The notes: a model not told the origin generated them from the sequence alone. 64,000 nucleotides of DNA from Mytilus edulis (GCF_963676685.1 NC_092354.1:15816746-15880745), one strand, 5' to 3'; counted from the first letter of the stretch, positions 9,201 through 19,355 are shown. Numbers and translations are program-made.

Positions 9201-11361
9201 TCTAAGTTTGTTGTTTTTGATTACTACAAATCTATACTATCACCAGTTTGAATCATTTAATCGTCTTAATTCGTATGTGGAAGATGATTAAAGTATAATA
9301 ACTGGACATGCTCACTCCTTTGAGCACATATGACTACCCCATCACACGTATTGTGTTTTACAGACAGTTATTTGTGTTTGGTAGAATGCTGATTGTGTTT
9401 TTGTTAACCTTTGTATGCGTTATGTAGAGTTATAGTTCAATAATGATTAATAACAAGAGGAAACTGTTGCATTGGTTCCGATATTTATTATCATTCTTGC
9501 ATTTTCTAATTGGTTTACTTGCTTTTTTAAGATTTAAAGAAAAGATAAAAAAAAACAAAAAAAAAACAAACAAACAAGACGTTAACATAGACAAAAACGA
9601 AAAGAACACCAACAATTTCAAAATATCCATAACGCATCAACACACATATTATATACATTTCAGTTTTTGTAATAATTTCTTATTTTAGTGATTGGAGGAG
9701 AGATGACATGTGACATTATCAATATAACTAATTCTGTGTCTTCTTCTGCCTGGGGAGCAGCATACCATGTTGAAAAGTTCAGTCGTATGTTTTGGGTGAG
9801 GTTTAATGACTTCGGCTATATTTCAGTTACTCTCAGCAACAGTTGTGCCAACCTCATGCCGGAACCCTTGAGATGGTTCACTGGAAGAGACTTACAAGAA
9901 CTGTTACAAGACTGCAAAAACGGAACAGTTATTCAAAAATTATTATGCAACCCCTCCGTGACATATAATATCAGTTTAGTCAATGACATGATACCCTACT
10001 TTTCCGATGTGGGTATCTTTTTTGCTGATGGAATTATTAACTGCACTGAACTTTTTAACAAATTCATTGAATCAAAAAAGAGCATTTTGTCAAATGCACA
10101 CGTTAATTATTTTCTAACTAATAGATCAAACTGCTGGTCCTATGCTTACTTTACTAACCAAATTATGATTGACGTTAACTTGTACGAAATAAGAAATGGT
10201 AGCAGTAGTATTATATCAGGTTATCTGTATACTCCACGCATGGCTACAACACACATTAGCTTCATACTGAAACACAAATCATGTAGGGAACTATTTTATC
10301 AATACGCTTATTTGAAAGTAAAAATGTTTGATGATAGAGCTATTCTTAGTATTGATAATATAAATGCCTTTACTCATGAGCATAATTGTTTAGATGTTCG
10401 CTTTCCTTGCCACTTTCCGTTGTATGATATGTATATAAATTTTCCAGATTCTACAACAGCATATGTTAAAATGGTAATGTCAGTTGAAGTAACATTAGTA
10501 AATAGCGTTTTTCTATTTATATTTCTGCAAAAAGAGAACCGAACACCTGTCACAATTCTTCTTTCGCTTCTGGCTGTTTCTGATACTACTACGGTGTTAT
10601 TGATGACTCTTCCATTGTTTATTGTCCATGAAAGATCGTCTGCTGTATTTCTTGAATTTCCAGAATGTTTAATTCATTCTATGTTTTTCGACGATTTAAT
10701 ATTAATATTCCATTTAACATCAGTCTTAATTACAACACTTTTATGTCTCCAGAAAACTGTAGCTCTGCTTTTTCCAATGTGGAGTAAACGATCAATGAAT
10801 AGCAGAGTCAGTTTTATATTTTCATTTTTTGCCTTTTTTATAAGCGTTTGCATCAATTCACCAAAACTCGTAGAAAATCTTCTCAGCATTAAGAATGTCA
10901 ATGGCAGATGTTGTTCACCTTTTTCTGTTGATACCCATGATTACTATTACACTATAACTAGCTTTTTTTACCTTGTATCTTTTTTTGTAGTGACTATATG
11001 TACTGTTTATATAATATGCAAATTAACATGCATGAGAAGAAATCTGCCATGGACCGATAGTCCTATTGTTCAGAAAAGAAACCGTATATCAGCAATTACG
11101 GTTTTGTCTATTTGTATCATCTTTTTATTATCTGAGTCAGCGCTTTTTGTCCAATTTTTCACGTATATGCTTTATTTATTTGACTCATCTTACTTAAATA
11201 TTTATGTTGAAATTATGTCTGTACTGGTACCATATTCGGACATTATTCTTATTTTCGGATTCTCTCTGAACTTTATAGTTTACATTATTATGAGTAAGCA
11301 GCTACGTGATACATTAGTTTTTCGTATAATAAGGATTGTAAGATGCTGTAAATGTTGGTGA
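1631..11361 (+). CDS. Repeat-stalk class A G-protein-coupled receptor gene (3 exons seen, 5' end not found)
   Basis: Predicted exons are 1631-3220, 7257-7544 and 9689-11361. Each has an AG acceptor and, for the first two, a GTAAGT or GTGAGT donor. All junctions are phase 1, the first two exons are multiples of three (1590 and 288 bases), and the joined frame has no stop until TGA at 11359-11361. The product would be an N-terminal Tyr/Thr-rich tandem-repeat region (about 625 residues), a Cys-containing N-glycosylated ectodomain (about 255 residues) and a seven-helix rhodopsin-type receptor at the plasma membrane. The ligand is unknown. The missing 5' exon should supply a signal peptide. Alternative: the last exon is a separate gene starting at ATG 9703; the long ectodomain without its own signal sequence argues against that. 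RNA evidence is lacking. Confidence 0.72.
3290..3540 (+). repeat. Dispersed repeat carrying a plus-strand hammerhead
   Basis: Reverse-complement orientation relative to the copies at 728 and 6881. It has the family words TTTTATAAATTTCCTG, AGATTACCTTAGCCGTATTT and CCTGGTACCTTTGATAA. It ends just after the hammerhead. Confidence 0.75.
3472..3515 (+). ncRNA. Hammerhead ribozyme, all core elements intact
   Basis: Stem I GCGTCA (3472-3477) pairs with TGGCGT (3510-3515), with one G-U. The core CTGATGA is at 3478-3484. Stem II is GTCT-GATGT-AGAC (3485-3497). GAA at 3498-3500 is followed by a three-pair stem III, ACG/CGT, with a two-base loop, and C17 is C3509 (GUC cleavage triplet). This fits a type I hammerhead with very short stem III, as known from Penelope-like elements and related bivalve repeats. 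It lies in sense orientation in a predicted intron. Self-cleavage is an inference from the fold. Confidence 0.82.
4530..5165. repeat. 31-bp minisatellite, about 20 units
   Basis: Unit approximately GCATGGTTGGTGATGCATGC followed by ATGGCAGGTTC, with variants. Because the unit is not a multiple of three and lacks stops on the minus strand, all three minus frames stay open for about 180-210 codons. These Cys/His/Met-rich frames are treated as artefacts. Confidence 0.9.
5643..6260. repeat. 65-bp tandem satellite, about eight to nine units
   Basis: Units contain TAAACAATTGTCACCATAAC, CTTCATTTGTCTTTTCCTAC and TCTATTTACGAGATTTAGGC. The array is interrupted at 5823-5868 by a fragment of another dispersed repeat. 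It may derive from the flanking unique copy near 5640. Confidence 0.85.
5823..5868 (+). repeat. Fragment of the AAAGAGGGACG repeat family inside the 65-bp array
   Basis: AAAGAGGGACGTAAGATACC followed by AAAGGGACAGTCAAACTC. Fuller copies are at 15798-16030, 31755-31990 and 57430-57660. Its presence splits the satellite. Confidence 0.75.
6301..6438. repeat. 69-bp perfect-spacing tandem duplication
   Basis: Two copies (6301-6369 and 6370-6438) of a unit starting CTCGTTTGAAACGATCACTT and ending CTCACGAAGT. The unit contains the short inverted motif CATTTGTAAATG. It gives rise to spurious open frames on both strands. Confidence 0.9.
6881..7165. repeat. 285-bp direct repeat, left copy (with hammerhead)
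   Basis: Pairs without indels with 7766-8050 (offset 885) and differs by only a few substitutions. It includes a minus-strand hammerhead at 6926-6969 and a unique tail to AATGCTCCA. The pair flanks the small coding exon 7257-7544. Confidence 0.9.
6926..6969 (-). ncRNA. Hammerhead ribozyme motif
   Basis: Minus strand: CTGATGA, stem II GTCT/AGAC with a five-base loop, GAAAC, GCGCGTC with a GUC cleavage triplet. Stem I has one mismatch. The core is intact. Confidence 0.72.
7257..7544 (+). CDS. Second repeat exon of the receptor gene
   Basis: Acceptor TTCTTTTAG, donor GTGAGT at 7545. Phase 1 at both ends, 96 codons. It continues the Tyr/Thr-rich style of the first exon (GVYPEQTTTS, KYDHSLYHKGTRTSKY, HGVYPERSTEHLYDKG) but the units are diverged. 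Joining to the previous exon gives an Arg codon across the junction; joining to the next gives Val. Confidence 0.72.
7766..8050. repeat. 285-bp direct repeat, right copy (with hammerhead)
   Basis: Partner of 6881-7165. It carries a minus-strand hammerhead at 7811-7854 with intact CTGATGA, stem II and GAAAC. Confidence 0.9.
7811..7854 (-). ncRNA. Hammerhead ribozyme motif
   Basis: Same structure as at 6926-6969, with a different single mismatch in stem I. Core bases and the GUC cleavage triplet are kept. Confidence 0.72.
8370..8950. repeat. Probable dispersed element with inverted segment
   Basis: Arms at about 8575-8600 and 8662-8687 match as inverted repeats (26 bp, three mismatches; ATGAAAGTGGCC versus GGCCACTTTCAT). 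The stretch is bracketed by AGGGCCTATTTTGGCCGCAT and AAAAGGGGTCTTACTGAACA. A 69-codon open frame at 8517 lies wholly inside and is not believed to be a gene. No target duplication was found. Confidence 0.4.
9689..11361 (+). CDS. Terminal receptor exon: ectodomain plus seven-helix class A GPCR
   Basis: Follows TTTCTTATTTTAG. Residues 1-258 form an extracellular part with several Cys and N-glycosylation sequons (NIT, NGT, NIS, NCT, NRS, NGS). Helix 1 starts near residue 259 with the class A Asn in LVNS. Helix 2 has LAVSD with the conserved Asp. Helix 3 is preceded by a Cys (FPEC), and helix 5 is rich in Phe/Tyr. Helix 7 (about 508-535) ends SLNFIVYIIMSKQLRDTL, close to the usual NPxxY plus helix 8. 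The E/DRY motif is replaced by LQKTV and the helix 7 Pro by Phe. General layout recalls invertebrate peptide receptors of the FMRFamide/sex-peptide type, but I cannot assign a ligand. Confidence 0.85.
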
Positions 11362-11390
11362 AACATATCTTAGAACAAATGTCAATATTG

Positions 11391-11467
<77 letters not shown>

Positions 11468-11690
11468 CAGACAGACAGACAGACAGACAGAGAACAACAC
11501 AAAGAGAGACAGACAGATAGATGGAGAGAGAAGAGGAGAAAAAAACAGAGACAAGGAGACAGAAAGAGACACGGAAAGAGACAAATACGTGATAAATCAG
11601 TTTGTTGGCGTCACAAGGATTGCTAGGCACTGTAAATGTTGGTGAACGATGACAATATCTTAGGACCAATGTCTATATTAAAACCGTTCA
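11331..11690. repeat. Diverged duplication of the receptor 3' end around a GA microsatellite
   Basis: The block AGGATTGTAAGATGCTGTAA at 11331 (end of coding plus start of the 3' UTR) recurs near 11617 as AGGATTGCTAGGCACTGTAA, followed in both by ATGTTGGTGAA, ATATCTTAG and AATGTC-ATATT. The simple repeat lies between the copies. The second copy has lost coding sense. Confidence 0.7.
11395..11590. repeat. (GA)n microsatellite with (ACAG)n tail
   Basis: A long pure GA run to about 11460, then ACAGACAGACAG and impure purine-rich sequence to about 11590. It lies in the predicted 3' UTR of the receptor gene. Open frames here are composition artefacts. Confidence 0.95.
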
Positions 11691-11914
11691 TAGGAAGCAC
11701 GAGAGAAAGACAACAAGAGACAAAGAGAGAGAGAGGGAAATTATTTGAAAATTCAAAATCAAACTAAATGATCGAGCATTCTTTTTCTATATACAATTGA
11801 TTTGGGACATTTGGAACATTATGTATGTTTGAATTTTATTTAGAGATTATATGTTTTACTTTGTACAGGCAAAGAACTCAAGTTTGGAAATATTTTTTTA
11901 TTCTAAAACATTAC

Positions 11915-12070
11915 TGTTGTGGTTCGTGTTGTTTATTCTTTAGTTTTCTATGTTGTGTTGTGTGTGCTCTTGTTTGTTTGTCCTTTTCATTTTTAGCCAT
12001 GGCGTTGTCAGTTTGTTTTAGATTTATGAGTTTGACTGTCCCTTTGGTATCTTTCGTCCCTCTTTTGTGA
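11915..12070 (-). repeat. AAAGAGGGACG repeat family fragment
   Basis: Reverse orientation: GGTTCGTGTTGTTTATTCTT, then TTTAGCCATGGCGTTGTCAG, ending CTTTCGTCCCTCTTTTGTGA. Same family as 15798-16030. Confidence 0.8.
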
Positions 12071-12429
12071 TTTTAGGTTTTCATAAAAAGAAACATTTAA
12101 TAATAAAATATATATTTTAAACTCTCCAAGGTCAGAGGTCAATGTAATTGTGAAGATAACAGTATAAGTATAATTTGGAGGTTGACATATGAATATTAAA
12201 ACCTATTTTCATTGTTTTAACCAAATTGTTAACTCGGAAGTTATAAATGTATATTAGAAGTTTGAGTGCTTAGATACAGTAACTTTATACGTCAGTATTA
12301 ATTCACGACCCCGGTTCACCAGACATTATTCTAGTCTGAAAGTTATGGTATAGAATGTTTATACATTGTCGTGAAATTGTTACGCAAATATATAAAAATC
12401 TATGGATCTTTCTGTTGTGTGGTTTAATG

Positions 12430-13030
12430 AATCACATAAAATTGAGAATGGAAATGGGGAATGTGTCAAAGAGACAACAACCCGACCAAATAAAAAACAA
12501 CAGCAGAGGGTCACCAACAGGTCTTCAATGTAGCGAGAAATTCCCGCACCCGGAGGCGTCCTTTAGCTGGCCCCTAAACAAATATATACTAGTCCAGTGA
12601 TAATGAACGCCATACTAATTTCCAAATTTTACACAAGAAACTAAAATTAAAATAATACAAGACTAACAAAGGCCAGAGGCTCCTGACTTGGGACAGGCGC
12701 AAAAATGCGGCGGGGTTAAACATGTTTGTGAGATCTCAACCCTCCCCCTATACCTCTAACCAATGTAGTAAAGTAAACGCATAACAATACGCACATTAAA
12801 ATTCAGTTCAAGAGAAATCCGAGTCTGATGTCAGAAGATGTAACCAAAGAAAATAAACAAAATGACAATAATACATAAATAACAACAGACTACTAGCAGT
12901 TAACTGACATGCCAGCTCCAGACTTCAATTAAACTGACTGAAAGATTATGATTTCATCATATGAACATCAGGCACAATCTTTCCCGTTAGGGGTTTAGTA
13001 TCATACCATCATAACATATATGAGAAGAAC
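12430..13030 (+). repeat. Long dispersed repeat (GGGGAATGTGTCAAAGAGAC family)
   Basis: Contains AAATGGGGAATGTGTCAAAG, GCACCCGGAGGCGTCCTTTA, CCAGAGGCTCCTGACTTGGG and GTTAGGGGTTTAGTATCATA. Partial copies lie at 49640-49690, 52010-52225 (minus), 55080-55370 (minus) and 55620-55970 (plus). Confidence 0.8.
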
Positions 13031-13659
13031 ATAACCCGTGTCATGCCAACAACTGTTTTTAGAATAAATGTGTTTAGTTCCGATGCAAAGACCTTATCAG
13101 TGACTCTATATTAACGCCAAAATATGCAATCTTTAATGACTTGACAACAGTATTGTGATTATATCCCTTCTTAATAAGTCTATTCAAGGGTTTTGTAAGT
13201 TTCTGAGGTGAATACTGACACCTTTGTGCTTTATAAAGAATATTACCATAAAAAATTGGATGTGAAATACCTGAACGTATTAGAAGACGTCTACATTTAT
13301 TCAACGATAAAGTCAAAAGAGAGCGAGGAAAACAAATGAGAGTCGTTGGAAATTATAAATATCATCATTACTACTCTGTGAATAACAAACAGTATCTCCT
13401 ACATGTCCTGGTTAAGCATGTTTATTGAAATAAAGAGATGTCTAATTCTTTACATGATAAATTGCAAAATAATTGAACAAAACAGGTAATCAAAGTGAAT
13501 TGCAGAGGGTGTTTTACAAGTTTTGAAAACATTTTTCAATTTCGTACTACAAGAAAATCTTTGTTCAATTTATTTGATAAATATAGATACAAAGGGTCTA
13601 GGTAAAAGGTAGTCCAGCTGACTAGCAATTGAAAATGATCAAGTTCCGTTAGAACATTT

Positions 13660-13950
13660 AAAACTGATCGCCTCCTCCTCCTCATCCTCCATATCATAAT
13701 CTTGCTCGTCCTCCGGCTCGTTCTGTATTGCTCCTCATTATTCTCCTCTTGTTTCTGCTGCTGCTCGTCCTTATCCTGCTGCTACTGCCTCTCCGTTTAT
13801 CTCTTGTTTATCCTCCTACTCCTGTTCGTCCTCTCTACTGATCGTTCTTCTTCTTCTCCCCCTCCTCCTGCTCGTTTTCATTTTGCTGCTGCTCCTTCTG
13901 TTTATCCACCTCCTCCTTTTACTCATTCTCCTCCTCATTATAATCATTAA
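13660..13950. repeat. Pyrimidine-rich CTCCTC tract
   Basis: Strong strand asymmetry with recurrent CTCCTC, CTGCTG and TCGTCC words, likely an aged microsatellite. Its open frames are low-complexity and rejected as genes. Confidence 0.85.
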
Positions 13951-14614
13951 GTTGCTTCTATTTTGGTAATTATAATATTGCTGTGCACCCGTATCAAGGT
14001 ATTTTTTTCTTAATCTCAATGATAGAAATCTTACGTTTCAAATTCCGTTTTTAAACGAATATTTTAATAACTGGATATATAAAATGCATTGTGAACACTA
14101 ATTGCAAACCTTTTATTTTTATATTTTGGGACACACATTTCTATGTTGTCAATATCAAATTGCACTGTTTGTTTTTGTCATCTTAATAACGATATAATGA
14201 AATGTTTCTCGTGTGGCCATTTATCCATATCTACTAAACACACGCTAAAAGTGTTTACTATGAAACTGTAAAAGCACATTCAAGCAACTTAATAGGACGA
14301 GAAGTTGCAAGTATGTGCAAACTAAGAATATATGAAGTAATTATATTTGCTCACAATGACTGCGTAAATTTTACGCATACATTTATGTTAGTGCTTTTGA
14401 AATAGTGATATACTTAATTAGATTAGCAGGTAGTCACACAAGTGTTTTAATTTACAAATGATAATAAGTTTTAAATCATATTGTTGATGACTTTATATTT
14501 TTTAAAATTAATATTGATAATGTGACATGATATGGTAAGTAACATAAACTATTTTAAAATTTAAAATCTTTAGATTATTAATTTAATTTCATACATTTTA
14601 AAACTTGTTTATAA

Positions 14615-14886
14615 GGTGGTACCCAACACCATCACAAGAATTAATTTGGCTCGTTTAATTTTCATAAAATTTTGACAAAGTATTCACTTTGTCCCTTTGA
14701 TAAAAATAATTTTTTTTTTTTTAAAAATGAACCATAATTTTATCAGAAAAATTACACTGCTTTTATATCAGTTTGTAAGACACTCATTTAAATCATTGAG
14801 AAGATTAATATTTCCGTAACAACACAACGTAATTAAAATGTAAGCTGATTTTACAGAGCTATCTCCCTGTAGTGTTAGGTACCACC
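14615..14886. mobile_element. 272-bp MITE with GGTGGTACC inverted ends
   Basis: Left end GGTGGTACCCAACAC, right end GTGTTAGGTACCACC, inverted with one mismatch. Flanked by ATAA on both sides (14611-14614 and 14887-14890), a candidate 4-bp target duplication. No coding capacity. Confidence 0.75.
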
Positions 14887-15797
14887 ATAAAGAACTTGAG
14901 AATGTATTTAGCTGTATGAAATATCACTAGTAGTTTTATGGGTTTTAACAATAATTTTATTTTGAATCATATGTAATAATATATTGCTTTACATGTACAG
15001 TTATAAATTTTTATGAGCCTCTTTCCAAGTGATACCGTCTACCTAATAGTATATGTCGACATTGCACAAAATTAGGCGTTTAGAATATTTTTTGACGTCT
15101 TGGAAATGATTCAATTAAATTGGTACTGCTTGATACTGAAATATGTTATAAAAATAATTAATTTATTACTAATTTTGTAATTTACTTTTGAGTAACTTTT
15201 GAGTATTTTCTAGGTTTTTTTTCTGTGTTTTGTATCTATTGTTGGCATTTATTGCTAGTTGTGTTTGTGCTTCGTACATATCCATTTTGTTAAGCCATTT
15301 GCAACTCATTGTTACAGCATTTTCATTTATGCGTAAAGGTATCTTACCTGTCACACTCCTATAGTGCCTGAATTTTCAGAAGTTATTATTTTTTTAAATC
15401 CTAGGCAGAAAATATTTTATCAAAATAAAATCCCAAATTTTCCATTTAGATTTTGGTTGATTTTTTAACCGAACTGGTGTCAGTGGAAAGCATAAAAAAC
15501 CGAAACGATGATAGGAGCAATCGTCACAATACATGACAATGACCCAGAACTCATTAACTATAGCTTTGCAAATGTGTGGGAAGTGAGCATGTTATCATGG
15601 ACCTTAGTTCTTAGAGTTCAAATATATGTGTACTTTTTATATATACATAACTAATATTTTATCTTTATATTATTATCTGCTGTTTTTGCTATTTGCATTA
15701 AAGTGTTTAAATTCTAATAGCATTTTTATTTTACACAAGGAAGTAAATTTAAGACTGTTCGTCTGTTATTTTTGGTCACTTACACAAAACGAGTTTA

Positions 15798-16030
15798 CTA
15801 AAAGAGGGACGAAAGATACCAAAGGGACAGTCAAACTCATAAATCTAAAACAAACTGACAACGCCATGGCTAAAAATAAAAAAGACAAACAGAAAAACAA
15901 TAGTACACACGACACAACATAGAAAACTAAAGAATAAACAACACGAACCCCACCAAAAACTAGGGGTGATCTCAGGTGCTCCGGAAGGGTAAGCAGATCC
16001 TGCTCCACATGTGGCACCCGTCGTGTTGCT
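15798..16030 (+). repeat. AAAGAGGGACG repeat family, long copy
   Basis: AAAAGAGGGACGAAAGATAC, then AACGCCATGGCTAAAAATAA, AGGGGTGATCTCAGGTGCTC and TGCTCCACATGTGGCACCCG. Matches 31755-31990 and 57430-57660 in reverse. Likely a short retroposon or element end; the family is not named here. Confidence 0.85.
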
Positions 16031-16142
16031 TAAGTGATTACAAATCCGTTTGGAAAATATCAAACATATAAAAATTGATTCATATTGACAACCAGATTCG
16101 CATTTCAAATAATGTTCAATCCTAGTAGCCAATTATACTTTG

Positions 16143-16434
16143 TCAGTAAAACTCATCATAGATACAAAGAATAAAATTGTGTAGGCTAGACGTGTGTTTC
16201 GTCTTTAAAACACTCACCAGTGACACTCGAAAAACAAGCTAAAAAAGCTGAAACATGTATGGAATTGAGAAACATTTATTATATTTCCTAAAGGTGTTGC
16301 CTAATACAGCAAAGAATTCTTGGAGCAGAAAATCCCTAGTGTTTCGAAAAATTCAAAGTTTTAGTATAATTTCGACCATATCAATGATAATTCATGTCAA
16401 CATAGGAATACTGACTAATATATTGGTGACATCC
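16143..16434 (-). repeat. Hammerhead repeat copy, interrupted by a MITE
   Basis: AAACTCATCATAGATAC at 16149 and a degraded hammerhead (CTGGTGA core on the minus strand) near 16185-16230, then the family body up to ATTGGTGACATCC. The Tc1-like MITE at 16437 sits inside the repeat's terminal part. Confidence 0.7.
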
Positions 16435-16436
16435 TA

Positions 16437-16890
16437 CACAGCTACTTTTGCATAAGTACTATTTCTGTACTAAAAATTTGTAGTACTGAAAATCTACTTT
16501 CAAAATTCAGTACTATTTTCTGGTGCAACAAAATTGGTACCGTTAATTTTGTTGTTACTCTAAAATTATTGTAATATTTAGGTACCTGTATTTTACAGTA
16601 CTTTATTTGTACTTGAAATTTAGGTACTTCAGATTTTTGGTTACTACCATTACATTTTCAGCATTTTGAAAGTTTTTCTATTTCAAATCTCTTAAAGTTA
16701 TGATTTTCAAACATGGAATATTGTATTATTTCTGTACCAAAATATTTAGTACAAACCAAGTACTGTAAATTACAAGTACCTAAATATTACAATAGTTTTA
16801 AAGTAAAGATATAGTACTAAATATTAAAAGTAAATTTCCAGTACTGCATTATTTCAGTACAGAAATAGTACCTATGCAAAAGTAGCTGTG
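16437..16890. mobile_element. 454-bp Tc1/mariner-type MITE
   Basis: Ends CACAGCTACTTTTGCATAAG and its inverse, with near-perfect inverted repeats of about 36 bp (one mismatch near position 18), flanked by TA on both sides (16435-16436, 16891-16892). Internal sequence is AT-rich with many GTAC/AGTACT words and no gene. TA duplication plus terminal CACAG suggest mobilisation by a Tc1/mariner-like transposase; this is inference from ends only. Confidence 0.75.
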
Positions 16891-17211
16891 TAGGGAAAAA
16901 ATTCAAGCAGAAGATTTATTAAGCATGTCAGTCTAATCGTCCAGGCCTCATTTTAAATGGCTGTCTTTAAGTTTACAAAAAATATTTCTATTCAAAATGA
17001 AGTCATAGGTTCAAGTAGGGTATTGCAGCATTGAATAATGGATCAAATTGAATTATATGTAATAAACTAATGCATAATACTAGGTTTCAAAAATAGCGCA
17101 CCAGTTACGATCGACAGACGAAGTCTGGAAGATACACAAAATCTGGGACCATAAATCGAGAAAATGACTTCTTATGAAGTGAATCTTAAGATTCCTTGCA
17201 AAAAGTTAAAT

Positions 17212-17480
17212 CACAAAAATACTGAACTCCGAGGAAAATTCAAAACGGAAAGTTCCTAATCAAACGGCAAAATCAAATGATAAAACACATCAAATGAATG
17301 GACAAAAACTGCCATATTCTTGACTTGGTACAGGCATTTTCAAATGTAGAAAATGTGGATAGAACCTGGTTGTATAGCGCTAAACCTTCGACTTGTATGA
17401 CAGTCGCATTAAATTCCATAATATTTACAACGATGCGTAAACAAAACAGACATAATAGGCATAATGAACAAAATATAGCT
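17212..17480 (+). repeat. ACTGAACTCCGAGG repeat family copy
   Basis: AAAATACTGAACTCCGAGGA, then CTTGGTACAGGCATTTTC and ATAGCGCTAAACCT. Other copies: 33380-33535, 44697-44860, 52680-52870, 58425-58810 and part at 61250-61420, all in this orientation. Confidence 0.8.
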
Positions 17481-17984
17481 TCAGCAGTCATCACTGTGTC
17501 ACAATCTCAAAACAAACAAAGATTTAACAAAAAAACACGAAAATCATCTATCAAATTTAAAAACCACATTCATTGCATCCAAATCATTGCTTCGCGTGTT
17601 TGATGTCAGAAATTGTTAACGTCACACAGGAAGAAATATAAAATAATTTTGTCGTTCAAATTATTGCAAATGGATACTCAGATAATTACAACCAAGAATG
17701 TGTTTAATAAACATGATTGTAAACACATTAAGTACAATGTCATCGCTTCATAAACATAAAATTGCAAAATACAAAAGCAGGGTCATGTACACTAAATGAA
17801 CGAAGGGGCAACAAGTTGGTTTTGCTCATAATGTCCCTGTCCAACCCATTCCTGCCACTCGTCATGACGTAAAAAATTTCATGAAAAAATCTAAAGTACA
17901 GATTCGAAGATGGTATCATAGATATTTACCTTGTAACAGTATATCTAATTTGTAGAATATCCATATTGATAAAAACAGTTGTAG

Positions 17985-18560
17985 AAAAATTTAAAGGTGA
18001 CCATCTGAATTTAGTCCAGACTGAAAATTCATGTTTTTAATACCTTTTAATTAAATCCTGACATTTAGACGCAACAAACCAAACTACCAAACAACCTGAC
18101 AGTCTGTAAGATCAATGTATAATTGAGATAGCTGAAGAGTTTTATAAACATTTAAGTTGATTTGAACAAAAAATCGAAAAATTAAAAAATGACTTTAATG
18201 AGTACTGCACATTTACTATTTATTTATTCATTTAATTTGTCATTGTCAGCAATACACCCAACTATTAGACAATCTGGAGTTGTATAAAATCATTCTACAA
18301 TTTAGATAGTTGTACAGTTTTATGAAACTCTCTGTTGAGTTGAAAAAGTAATAAAACATATTAAAGGTGAATATCTGAACTCAGACTGAATTGAAAATTC
18401 TAGCTTGTTACCTATTAATTAAGTCCTTCAATTTAAAAATAATAAACCAAATTACCAAACAACTTGGCTTACAATGTATAAATAAAGTAGCTGTACAGTT
18501 TTATGCAAAAAAAAAAATGATTTAAAAACAATATACTAGTATACAAAATTAAAGATGCCT
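17985..18560. repeat. Degenerate tandem repeat, about three units of 170-190 bp
   Basis: Recurring order of words: AAAGGTGA-ATCTGAA, ACTGAAAATTC, TTAATTAA-TCC, AAACCAAACTACCAAACAAC, then GTATAA-T-AGATAGCTG-A-AGTTTTAT. Seen at about 17993, 18180-18330 and 18363-18500. Strongly diverged, so old. Confidence 0.6.
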
Positions 18561-19174
18561 ATCTGAATTTAATACGAACTGAGACAAGTCCAGATTTATT
18601 AGGTCAAGTTGAGATCAAGGCAAGTACAGTTAAGTTCAGTTAAGTACTAACTGGATAGTGTCGCGTCTTATCAAGTGAAAACTCTGAGCAGTTTGTAGTG
18701 TAACATGTGTAATGTACACGGTCATGATTGACCAAACAAATAAGGTTGCAATATCTGTTTACAAGAAAGTCTTTGGAGATTATTAAAAGAATGCATAAAA
18801 TATTCTTCTATGTAAAGTCTTTCCTAACAAGTTTAAATGACAAATGCTCATTTTAAAAGAACATTGTAGTCTCCATAGCACAAGAGATTAATCCCGTTTT
18901 TGATCGGATTTAAGTTGTGTTTTGTCTTTAAAACGGTCTTCGTTTTTGTCATGACCTTTCATTTTATCTTTAGTGTAAAGTTTGAATATTACTATAGCAT
19001 CTTGTGCCTGCATTGCACTAGAAACCTAACTTTTATAAACATAAACACCAGGCAAAGCCTGGGTTGGTTTAAGATTCTCGAAAAGGTTATATATCATTTG
19101 ATATTGATAACACTATTACACACTTGATCCTACATGTAATTTTATGTTATTATTTTTAGAATATTGTAACACCC

Positions 19175-19355
19175 AGAAACGTGTCCTTCCCCCCAAACGT
19201 GTCCGATTCCCACAAACGTGTCCACATGACGTCACTGAACTACAAAATTTGTATGGATGCAAAAGGGCGCCAAAGCGTGTCATTTTTGTAAACTCCCAAA
19301 CGTGTCCATTTTTCAACTACCCCTCAAACGTGTCCAATCCCCCAAACGTGTCCAT
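19175..19355. repeat. Left subterminal array of CGTGTCC motifs
   Basis: CAAACGTGTCC or close variants occur at about 19179, 19196, 19215, 19300, 19326 and 19343. The mirror array is at 28735-28895. Arrays like this commonly bind transposase; here that is inference. Confidence 0.8.

Larger units (their letters stand above)
7545..9688. other. Intron 2 of the receptor gene
   Basis: Holds the right copy of the 285-bp direct repeat, a dispersed repeat of about 8370-8950 with an internal inverted segment, a hammerhead-family fragment near 8990-9150 whose ribozyme part is deleted, and an A-rich tract around 9550. No exon recognised. Confidence 0.55.
11362..19165. other. Intergenic region rich in repeats and MITEs
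   Basis: No gene is supported. Contents given separately: repeat fragments at 11915-12070, 12430-13030, 15798-16030, 16143-16434 and 17212-17480, a pyrimidine-rich tract at 13660-13950, two MITEs and a degenerate three-copy repeat at about 17985-18560. The rest is AT-rich with no visible signal. Confidence 0.6.

Noticed and set aside
11288-11669. Ser/Leu-rich and Arg/Glu-rich open frames
   Set aside because: Translations of the GA/TC microsatellite.
13702-14019. Cys/Ser/Pro-rich and Arg-rich open frames
   Set aside because: Low-complexity pyrimidine tract; no family features.
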